Shown here piece after piece: positions 1 through 5,312 of a DNA stretch of 14,063 bases (its first letter is position 1; each line of letters opens with the position of its first letter). The stretch comes from CAZRVH01 sp964603635. GTDB taxonomy: Bacteria; Patescibacteriota; Gracilibacteria; Peribacterales; Peribacteraceae. The notes beneath the pieces are model-generated. The model did no database searches and was not told the origin of the DNA. It worked only from the letters and a program-made list of their open reading frames with translations. The position numbers were made by a program, and so were the translations under genes. The stretch is taken from assembly GCA_964603635.1 (NCBI GenBank), contig CAZRVH010000021.1:1-14063 (forward strand), written 5' to 3'.

Positions 1-325
1 GAGCAATACGAACGGGCAATTGAACGTTTTTCAACTTCTACTGATGCATCTTCCGCAATCCGCAAGGAAAGCGTGGAACGTTGTTAGTTGTGTACTGTTC
101 ATGTGGCACCGGCAGGCAGGACCTGCCCATCACATGGATTGAATTGAATTGATAGGTTCGTCCCCAGTAGTGTCGATCGATGTTGCGAATGATCCCTCGA
201 TACGCCGCGTGTGCGCGGCTACTCGGGATGACATTGTTCCTTGTACAGCATCGTCGTGATGTTTTTGTCCTGGTGCGGGGCACGCCTGATCCTGCCCTGA
301 TACGGAGACAAAATATCTCGAATAT
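1..325. other. rRNA-operon spacer upstream of the 5S gene
   Basis: No protein gene is credible here; the short open frames lack start signals and family resemblance. Bases 1-30 (GAGC, then TACGAACGGGCAATTGAACG) faintly resemble the conserved 3' end of 23S rRNA (GAGC...TACTAAT...GGCTTGACC), which would suit a position upstream of a 5S gene, but the match is weak. Positions 155-164 (GGTTCGTCCC) recur at 692-701 next to another copy of a hairpin-type repeat. The sequence CCGGCAGGCAGGACCTGCC near 109-127 can form a small hairpin (GGCAGG/CCTGCC). No tRNA cloverleaf was found between the two rRNA positions. Confidence 0.5.
191..235 (+). repeat. Dispersed hairpin repeat, copy 1
   Basis: An imperfect inverted repeat: TCCCTCGATACGCCGCG on the left pairs with CGCGGCTACTCGGGA on the right around a TGTG loop, followed by TGACATT. 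Two shorter relatives, with the same GGGATGACA or GGGTGACAT tail, lie at 692-721 and 797-838. It sits in the spacer before the 5S gene. Short palindromic intergenic elements of this kind are usually non-autonomous; no transposase gene is present in the window. Confidence 0.55.
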
Positions 326-449
326 AAAGTCCTGGTGCTACGAGCGGAGGGGTCACACCTGATCCCATACCGAACTCAGCAGTTAAGCCCTCCAGCGCCG
401 ATGGTAGTGGGGTGTACGCCCCGTCAGAGTAGGCCAGTGCCAGGACTTT
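326..449 (+). rRNA. 5S ribosomal RNA
   Basis: The terminal stem is visible as AAAGTCCTGG at 326-335 pairing with CCAGGACTTT at 440-449. Inside are the standard 5S signatures: GGTCACACCTGATCCCAT followed by CCGAACTCAGCAGTTAAGC (helix II/III and loop region), then GATGGTAGTGGGG...CCCC...AGAGTAGG (helix IV and loop E). The length of about 120 nt is normal. The ends are set from the stem and may be off by one to three bases. It most likely closes an rRNA operon whose 16S and 23S genes lie to the left of the window. No T-rich terminator follows immediately. Confidence 0.95.
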
Positions 450-691
450 GTATTCTCATCTGAATCAATAATTCCAAGAACCGCCGAAGTGGTCGTTTTG
501 TCGTGGGAGGGGTAAAGATAGTCAGCGCGACTGCGTCCCGCAAGAGTAGGCCAAAGGTATGGCACGGCGGAATCCAGAAGGGCTCCCGACGAACGGGGCT
601 ATTCTGCATATGTGCGCATTTGGATGGACATATTCCTCCGGGTATCAAGGTTCTCCGCTACACTATCCGCATGTTGGAACGTCTCCAAAAT

Positions 692-721
692 GGTTCGTCC
701 CTCGACAAGCTCGGGATGACA
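692..721 (+). repeat. Dispersed hairpin repeat, copy 2
   Basis: This copy begins with GGTTCGTCCC, continues with a short stem-loop (CCCTCGA, CAAG, CTCGGG) and ends in GGGATGACA. The GGTTCGTCCC opening is also found at 155-164, upstream of copy 1, and the GGGATGACA tail matches 224-232 in copy 1. It is intergenic. Confidence 0.5.
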
Positions 722-752
722 AAGCTCACCATGACAATCTCATCACTCTGAT

Positions 753-848
753 ATGCTCGAAAGATTACAGAAAATCTTAGCGGACAGGGGCACCCCTCTT
801 CGCCCATCGCTTCGCTCCGGGCTACGCCGGGTGACATTTCCTAACTAA
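753..848 (+). pseudogene. N-terminal relic of an RsuA/RluB-type pseudouridine synthase
   Basis: ATG at 753 opens a 31-codon frame whose first 13 residues read MLERLQKILADRG, against MQERLQKILSARG at the start of the intact synthase at 852. After codon 13 the similarity stops at an AGGGGCACCCCT inverted repeat, and the rest of the frame runs through a hairpin repeat to a TAA at 846-848. The copy is in the same reading phase as the intact gene, 99 bases upstream. Many synonymous codons differ (TTA/TTG, AAA/AAG, ATC/ATA, GGC/GGT), so it is not a fresh duplication. It may be the stump of a paralogue or of an older start of the same gene. A translated leader peptide is an alternative. Confidence 0.6.
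797..838 (+). repeat. Dispersed hairpin repeat, copy 3
   Basis: CATCGCTTCGCTCCGGGCTACGCCGGGTGACAT resembles copies 1 and 2 in its CTACnCCGGG/CTACTCGGG arm and its GGGTGACAT tail. It lies between the relic gene start at 753 and the intact synthase start at 852, and forms the junction where homology to the synthase is lost. Confidence 0.4.
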
Positions 849-851
849 TGC

Positions 852-1616
852 ATGCAAGAACGTTTACAGAAGATATTGTCGGCTCGGGGTATCGCATCCC
901 GCAGGAAGGCGGAGGAATACATCCTTGCCGGTTTGGTGAAGGTAAATGGGAAGGTCGCGGAGCTGGGTCAGAAGGCGGATCCGGAAGCGGATACCATCGA
1001 GGTGGACGGCCAGGTGCTCCAGGAGCGCGCGGAGATGCTGTATTATTTGTTGTATAAGCCGGTTGGAGTGGAAACCACGAACGTAGAGGGTGCGGGGAAA
1101 GGGGAAAGGGGAAAAACGGTACGGGACCTCATCCCCAAGCATTTGCAGGGAAACATCTATCCGGTCGGCCGCCTCGACAAGGATTCCGAGGGTCTCTTGC
1201 TCCTGACCAACGACGGCGTACTGGCGTTTCGACTCACGCATCCGCAATTCGATCACGAGAAGGAGTATGAAGTGACGACGAAGGAACCGATTACCGAGGG
1301 TGCGCTCGACAAGCTCCGGAAAGGGATCTCGCTCGATGGATCGAAAACCAAACCCGCTAACATTTTGAAAACGGGTCCGAACATGTTCCGCATCACGCTT
1401 ACGGAAGGCCGGAACAGGCAAATCCGCCGCATGGCGGAGCGCGTGGGATCCGAAGTGGTGAAACTGAAGCGCATCCGTATCATGAATATCGTCGACAACG
1501 CGTTACGCCCCGAGAAGTGCAGGCCGCTTACGAAGGAGGAAAGGGAGACGCTGCTGGGATCGATCGGTATGAAGTCGGACGGGGTGGAAACAGAGGGTGA
1601 AGGTATACGTCTTTGA
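852..1616 (+). CDS. rluB: rRNA pseudouridine synthase, RsuA/RluB family
   Basis: A 254-residue enzyme that would isomerise a uridine in rRNA to pseudouridine in the cytoplasm. Residues 1-60 form an S4 RNA-binding domain (QERLQKILSARGIASRRKAEE, then GLVKVNG). The catalytic domain carries GRLDKDSEGLLLLTND with the expected nucleophile Asp109, and the family motif GRNRQIRRM at about 186-194. Length and domain order match RluB-type proteins; RsuA, RluE or RluF cannot be excluded without an alignment, so the symbol is tentative. The ATG at 852 gives a standard S4 start. No Shine-Dalgarno sequence precedes it and TAACTA lies just upstream, so it may be leaderless. A small GKGERGK insertion near residues 82-88 is encoded by three tandem GGGGAAA heptamers. 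A broken copy of its start lies 99 bases upstream. The stop overlaps the promoter of the next gene. Confidence 0.93.
   Translation: MQERLQKILSARGIASRRKAEEYILAGLVKVNGKVAELGQKADPEADTIEVDGQVLQERAEMLYYLLYKPVGVETTNVEGAGKGERGKTVRDLIPKHLQGNIYPVGRLDKDSEGLLLLTNDGVLAFRLTHPQFDHEKEYEVTTKEPITEGALDKLRKGISLDGSKTKPANILKTGPNMFRITLTEGRNRQIRRMAERVGSEVVKLKRIRIMNIVDNALRPEKCRPLTKEERETLLGSIGMKSDGVETEGEGIRL
1094..1114 (+). repeat. Three tandem GGGGAAA heptamers inside the pseudouridine synthase gene
   Basis: Units lie at 1094-1100, 1101-1107 and 1108-1114, followed by AA. They encode a Gly/Lys/Glu/Arg insertion between the S4 linker and the catalytic domain. Because seven is not a multiple of three, gain or loss of one unit would shift the frame. 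Confidence 0.8.
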
Positions 1617-1640
1617 CGTGCACGGATACGGGCGTATAGA
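1613..1640 (+). promoter_or_regulatory. Sigma-70-type promoter for the small membrane protein gene
   Basis: TTGACG at 1613-1618 (-35) and TATAGA at 1635-1640 (-10) are separated by 16 bp, close to consensus. The -35 box overlaps the TGA stop of the pseudouridine synthase gene. A start point near 1647 would give a leader of about 37 nt containing the GAGGT ribosome-binding site at 1674-1678. Confidence 0.55.
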
Positions 1641-1683
1641 GTTTGCCTGGTTCTCTCTCATCACCTGCGAAACGAGGTCTGCC

Positions 1684-2064
1684 ATGCTATCGCTACACGC
1701 GGAAGGTCAATTATTGACCCTTGCTACCATCTTGTGTGGATTGTCCCTTTTGGGTGGGGCGCATGCCCTGCGGACGGCTGCGTCCCCGAAAGTAAAAACG
1801 CAGTGGGGCATGGTCTTTGTCGGTTCCATGCTCATGTTTCTGTCGGTTGTGACATGGGGGAGTGTCATGCCGGTGATTTGTCCCGATCAAGGATTTCTAT
1901 GTTTCCTTGCTTTTGCCTGCATCATGGGAAGCCTGTTCGTGTCGTTGGCACTGCTGTTCCGGCGATATCTGTTGATGGATGTCCCCGCGGTCATCACGTG
2001 GGGCAAGGCACTGCTCGCCCTCGTCATCGGGGCATGTTGCACCTTGGTCATCGCGCATTTGTAA
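1684..2064 (+). CDS. Small four-helix integral membrane protein of unknown function
   Basis: A 126-residue hydrophobic protein, family not recognised. Four membrane segments can be seen at about residues 9-27, 42-65, 71-92 and 105-124, joined by short polar loops (RTAASPKVKTQ and RRYLLMDVP). The frame is open back to an ATG at 1597, but the ATG at 1684 is preferred: GAGGT at 1674-1678 lies five bases upstream, and the extra 29 residues would add a polar stretch and overlap the synthase gene. It has its own promoter at 1613-1640 and ends just before a strong terminator, so it is probably a single-gene transcript. It contains no catalytic motif. It is the only gene in the window with a clear Shine-Dalgarno start. 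Cysteines at 18, 66, 73, 79, 116 and 117 are mostly inside or next to helices. Confidence 0.75.
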   Translation: MLSLHAEGQLLTLATILCGLSLLGGAHALRTAASPKVKTQWGMVFVGSMLMFLSVVTWGSVMPVICPDQGFLCFLAFACIMGSLFVSLALLFRRYLLMDVPAVITWGKALLALVIGACCTLVIAHL

Positions 2065-2085
2065 CGGCAAGAAGACGCGTGACGC

Positions 2086-2119
2086 GCCCCCAGGACGGAT
2101 TGTGTCTTGGGGGCTTTTT
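2086..2119 (+). terminator. Intrinsic terminator after the membrane protein gene
   Basis: GCCCCCAGGAC at 2086-2096 pairs with GTCTTGGGGGC at 2104-2114 (one G-U pair) around a seven-base loop, followed by TTTTT at 2115-2119. This is a strong rho-independent terminator. The 12-mer CAAGAAGACGCG occurs on both sides, at 2068-2079 and 2127-2138. Confidence 0.92.
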
Positions 2120-2153
2120 AGCGTGCCAAGAAGACGCGGCGCAAACGATGCTT

Positions 2154-2180
2154 CTGACACGGTCCGGAATATGCTATAAA
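2154..2180 (+). promoter_or_regulatory. Promoter of the beta-CASP hydrolase gene, probably giving a leaderless mRNA
   Basis: TATAAA at 2175-2180 is a good -10 box, with CTGACA at 2154-2159 as a possible -35 at a short 15-bp spacing. The -10 ends nine bases before the ATG at 2190, so transcription would begin at or next to the start codon. No Shine-Dalgarno sequence fits in the gap. Confidence 0.5.
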
Positions 2181-2189
2181 GACGGTGCC

Positions 2190-3620
2190 ATGCAGATTCT
2201 GCCCAATGGCGCCCCTCACTATCCTATGAACATCATCCCACACGGCGCCGCGCTCGAAGTCACCGGCAGCTGCCACGAAATCCAGGTGAATGGAAAGCGC
2301 ATCCTGCTCGATTGCGGATTATTTCAAGGAAAAAGAAAGGAGACGGCGGTGAAGAACGCGACGTTTTCGTTCGATCCCTCCAAGGACATCGACGCGATGA
2401 TCCTGAGCCACGCCCACATGGACCACGTCGGCCGCGTGCCGCTGCTCTGGAAAAAAGGCTATCGCGGACCTATCCACTGCACGTACGCCACGAAGGATCT
2501 GTCCGAAGTAATGCTTGCCGACGGCGGCTATATCCAGGAAAAAGACGAGGAGTTTTTCTGCAAGCATCTGCACCAATCCATGATGGCCTGCGAGGGCCCC
2601 CTGTATACGCAAAAAGACGCGGAGGGCTGCATGGAGTTGTTCCAAGGGAAAAATTACAACGAGTGGTTCGCGGTTACGGACGGCGTGAAGGCGATGTTCA
2701 TCGAGGCCGGACACGTATTGGGCGCGGCGATGATCATCCTGGAAATCACGGAAAACGGGATGAAGAGACACGTGGGATTCACGGGCGACCTCGGGCGTTC
2801 CACGCTCCCCATCATCCGCGATCCGGTCGCGCTTCCGGAGCTGGAAATCCTCATCTGCGAAAGCACCTATGGCAACCGCAAGCACGGCGATGTGTCCGAT
2901 GCGAAGCATCGCTTCAAGGACATCATCGTCGAAACGGCGAAGAGGGGAGGGAAGGTCCTGATTCCCGCCTTTTCCTTGGAGCGCACGCAGCAGCTCGTCT
3001 ACGACCTGCACCTGCTGTGGGACGCGAAGGAGATTCCGGCGATTCCCATCGTCATCGATTCCCCGCTCGCGTCGAAAGTCACGGAAGTATTCATGAAGCA
3101 TCCCGAGTGCTACGACATGGAGATGTTCAATGATTTCCTGTCCCGTGCGCACAATCCCTTTCATTTTTCCCTAGTGCGTTATACGGAAAGCGCCGACGAG
3201 AGCAAAGCGCTCAACGGCAGCCCCGGCCCCATGGTGATCATGGCGGGATCGGGCATGTGCGAGGCCGGACGCATCCGCCATCATCTGAAAAACGAGATCG
3301 AAAACGACAAGAACACGGTGCTCGCGGTGGGATTTATGGCGAAGGACACGCTCGGCGCGCGCATCATCGATCCGGCCGTTACCGAGGTGAAGATTTTCGA
3401 CGAGATGCTGAAGAAAAACGCGCGGGTGGAGTACATCGATGCGTATTCCGGACACGCGGACATGGATGACCTGGACCGTGCCGTGCTCGGCGTGCCCGGT
3501 TTGAAAAACGTCATCCTGGTCCATGGAGAGCAGGAGCAGATGGAACCCTTCGCGCAGCGCCTGATGCATCATAAGATAACAGTCTCTATTCCGGGTCCAG
3601 AGGAAGTGCTCTCCTTCTGA
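2190..3620 (+). CDS. MBL-fold beta-CASP RNA-processing hydrolase
   Basis: A 476-residue protein of the metallo-beta-lactamase/beta-CASP superfamily (COG1236, CPSF73/RNase J relatives), which cut or trim RNA with two active-site metal ions, here in the cytoplasm. Visible metal-binding motifs are H74-x-H76-x-D78-H79 (SHAHMDHVG), H175 (AGHVLGAA) and D200 (FTGDLGR). Beta-CASP motifs follow: CESTYGNRKH at about 223-232, IPAFSLERTQQ, GSGMCEAGRIRHH near 353, the final metal histidine H422 in YSGHADMDDL, and a VHGEQEQM strand near 444. All catalytic residues seem present. The open frame extends upstream to 1734, but the upstream part runs through the neighbouring gene and its terminator. The ATG at 2190 sits nine bases after a TATAAA box. 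The ATG at 2226 is a possible alternative start, also without a Shine-Dalgarno sequence. It is transcribed independently of the preceding gene. Confidence 0.93.
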   Translation: MQILPNGAPHYPMNIIPHGAALEVTGSCHEIQVNGKRILLDCGLFQGKRKETAVKNATFSFDPSKDIDAMILSHAHMDHVGRVPLLWKKGYRGPIHCTYATKDLSEVMLADGGYIQEKDEEFFCKHLHQSMMACEGPLYTQKDAEGCMELFQGKNYNEWFAVTDGVKAMFIEAGHVLGAAMIILEITENGMKRHVGFTGDLGRSTLPIIRDPVALPELEILICESTYGNRKHGDVSDAKHRFKDIIVETAKRGGKVLIPAFSLERTQQLVYDLHLLWDAKEIPAIPIVIDSPLASKVTEVFMKHPECYDMEMFNDFLSRAHNPFHFSLVRYTESADESKALNGSPGPMVIMAGSGMCEAGRIRHHLKNEIENDKNTVLAVGFMAKDTLGARIIDPAVTEVKIFDEMLKKNARVEYIDAYSGHADMDDLDRAVLGVPGLKNVILVHGEQEQMEPFAQRLMHHKITVSIPGPEEVLSF

Positions 3621-3649
3621 GGGGAAAGCGAAGAAACATGGCTTCCGGA

Positions 3650-3667
3650 CCATCGCGATGGTAGAAT
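3650..3667 (+). promoter_or_regulatory. -10 box abutting a perfect 12-bp palindrome upstream of the propeller gene
   Basis: CCATCGCGATGG at 3650-3661 is a perfect palindrome that directly touches TAGAAT at 3662-3667, a likely -10 box ten bases before the ATG at 3678. Its place inside the promoter spacer suits an operator, but no -35 box is clear and no regulator gene is nearby. Confidence 0.4.
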
Positions 3668-3677
3668 TTTCGCCGAT

Positions 3678-5312
3678 ATGCCGCTCTCCCGAACGACCGG
3701 TCGGATCGCCACGTTGTCGCTTCTCAGCGTTCTTTTGGCGTTGGTCGCGTACGATGATCGGCTCTTGCCGTCGCGGACGCTGACGGGGAAAATTTTCTAC
3801 AACTGTTATTCCTGCGACAGTACGAAAGGGGAGTGCAAATTGGAGCTCGTGCATGAAACGGAGGAGATCGGCAGCCCCTGCGCCGCGCTCGGGCTCGGCT
3901 CTTCCTGCGCGCAGGCATGCAAATGTCCCAGCGGCATCTGGCCGTGCGAACAGAATGCCTGTCTCGCCGCATTCTCGTTGCCCAAGAACTGGATTTCGTA
4001 CCAGCCGAATGCCGCCGAGGGATACGTCGGTTCCGTGTTTGACCGCGACCACTACCTGTATTTCGTTCCCCATAAGAACGACAACGGCCCGCACGGGGTG
4101 GTATGGAGATACGATACCCGCGCGGCGTTGAATTCGCAGCCGTCCTGGGCGAATTTCGATCCTTCGGGCAACGGGCTCGGCGCCGCCGCGCGCGGATTCG
4201 CAGGGGGCGCGTTCGACGGGAAGTACGTGTACTTCGCCCCGCATGAAAACGCATCCGGCCCAAGCGGCGCGGTGATGCGGTACGACACGACGAAGAACAT
4301 GGCGGCGGTGTCGTCCTGGGATGTGTACGATCCGTCGGCCGGCGGGCTGGGGGCGGCCGCGAAGGGATTCAACGGGGCCGTCTTCGACGGCAGCTACGTC
4401 TACTTCGTTCCGGATTTCAATGCCACGGGAGGACACAACAATGTCATGCGCTATGACGTACGCAAGCCGTTCAACAGCGCTTCTTCCTGGGAATTGTTCA
4501 ATCCCAAATCCGCCGCATCCGCCAAAAAGGGGTATGCGGGGGCCATCTACGACGGCCGCTACGTCTACTTCGTCCCGAAGGGGAGCAACAGGGGTACGAC
4601 GACCGCGGATGGCGGCGCGTCGCTAACGGCCGATCTTCTGGCGCAGGAAGCGGGCAAGCCCGCGGGCTCCTCGGCGATGCACGGCGATGTCTTGCGCTAT
4701 GACACGCGCGCCCCGTTTGCATCCGCCACCTCGTGGACGACGTTCGATCCTTCGTCCAACGGAGTCGGCAGCAACGCCCGCGGCTACAACGGCGCCGCGT
4801 TCGACGGCACGTACATCTATTTTGCGCCGTACATCAACAGCTCCGGGCCCCATGGCGAGGTCCTCCGATACAACACCAAGCAAACGTTCGCCTCCGCCTC
4901 GTCCTGGACGACCTTCAATCCGAGCGCCAACGGCGTGCATGCGGACGCAAAGGGCTATATCGGCGCGGCCTTCGACGGCCAATTCGTGTATTTCGCACCC
5001 TACTACGACGGCACGGCGTATCACGGAAAGGCATTGCGTTTCAATACGCTGGGAAGTTTCGGGGCCAAGGCGGATTGGTCGGTATTCGACGTGGGCGTGA
5101 CGGTCGCCGGGTCGGGCTCCACTGCCGCATCCGGAGAGGGGTGGAACCGCTTGGGCGCGACGGATCTTTCCGTCCGCGTCGTCGCGGGTGACGCGGGCAT
5201 CTGCTCGGACGTGCTATCGTCGCGGGATTCCGGCCACGGCTCATCCCCGTCCCGCCCCCTCCCGTCCGCCCCCTCCCGTACCTCCCCCGGCCGTCGGCTC
5301 CCCCATGCGTAA
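3678..5312 (+). CDS. Membrane-tethered or secreted six-repeat beta-propeller-like protein
   Basis: A 544-residue exported protein. A basic N-terminus and hydrophobic segment (about 9-25) form a signal anchor or signal peptide. Residues 43-100 are rich in cysteine. Six repeats begin at about 115, 173, 230, 285, 369 and 426, spaced 55-58 residues apart except repeat four, which carries a roughly 27-residue Gly/Ala/Thr insertion. The consensus is G-[YF]-x-G-[AG]-x-[FY]-D-[GR]-x-Y-[VIL]-Y-F-[VA]-P, then HGxVxRYDT, SW and a [FY][DN]P turn. Length and aromatic pattern suggest propeller blades, though the fold is inferred. The C-terminal 70 residues are low-complexity and end in a Pro/Arg/Ser tail over C-rich DNA, with no anchor. 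The ATG follows a TAGAAT box by ten bases and has no Shine-Dalgarno site, so it is probably leaderless. The stop overlaps the next start by eight bases. Function is not known; binding of surface ligands is a guess. Confidence 0.85.
   Translation: MPLSRTTGRIATLSLLSVLLALVAYDDRLLPSRTLTGKIFYNCYSCDSTKGECKLELVHETEEIGSPCAALGLGSSCAQACKCPSGIWPCEQNACLAAFSLPKNWISYQPNAAEGYVGSVFDRDHYLYFVPHKNDNGPHGVVWRYDTRAALNSQPSWANFDPSGNGLGAAARGFAGGAFDGKYVYFAPHENASGPSGAVMRYDTTKNMAAVSSWDVYDPSAGGLGAAAKGFNGAVFDGSYVYFVPDFNATGGHNNVMRYDVRKPFNSASSWELFNPKSAASAKKGYAGAIYDGRYVYFVPKGSNRGTTTADGGASLTADLLAQEAGKPAGSSAMHGDVLRYDTRAPFASATSWTTFDPSSNGVGSNARGYNGAAFDGTYIYFAPYINSSGPHGEVLRYNTKQTFASASSWTTFNPSANGVHADAKGYIGAAFDGQFVYFAPYYDGTAYHGKALRFNTLGSFGAKADWSVFDVGVTVAGSGSTAASGEGWNRLGATDLSVRVVAGDAGICSDVLSSRDSGHGSSPSRPLPSAPSRTSPGRRLPHA
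5252..5279 (+). repeat. Two tandem 14-bp C-rich repeats at the gene junction
   Basis: CCGCCCCCTCCCGT occurs twice head to tail (5252-5265 and 5266-5279) within a pyrimidine-rich stretch of about 65 bases that encodes the C-terminus of the propeller protein. Loss or gain of one 14-bp unit would change that protein's end and its overlap with the following gene. Confidence 0.85.

Larger units (their letters stand above)
450..851. other. Intergenic region with relics and repeats
   Basis: No intact gene is supported between the 5S gene and the pseudouridine synthase gene. The stretch holds a short 5S-like segment (about 511-560, sharing the 11-mer AGAGTAGGCCA with the real 5S at 426-436), two members of the hairpin repeat family (692-721 and 797-838), an AGGGGCACCCCT inverted repeat at 785-796, and a 13-codon relic of an RsuA/RluB-type gene start at 753. 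The mix suggests an insertion-prone, decaying spacer. Confidence 0.5.

Noticed and set aside
155..166. tRNA T-arm-like GGTTCGTCCCC
   Set aside because: No acceptor stem, anticodon arm or D-arm fits around it, and the same string recurs with a hairpin repeat at 692.
1597..1683. Longer start for the small membrane protein
   Set aside because: The ATG at 1684 has a well-placed GAGGT; the longer form overlaps the synthase gene and would start upstream of the likely promoter.
1734..2189. N-terminal extension of the beta-CASP protein
   Set aside because: The extension runs out of phase through the membrane protein gene and across the intrinsic terminator; the MBL fold begins normally after 2190 or 2226.
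2319..3164. Minus-strand open frames opposite the beta-CASP gene
   Set aside because: They mirror a conserved gene on the + strand and show no family motif of their own.
5188..5304. Upstream ATG for the 1649-residue protein
   Set aside because: It adds only Arg/Pro-rich residues in front of a clear signal-anchor and overlaps the propeller gene by 125 bases.
5101..5312. Programmed frameshift joining the propeller protein to the next protein
   Set aside because: No slippery site with a downstream structure was evident, and the following protein has its own start and signal segment.
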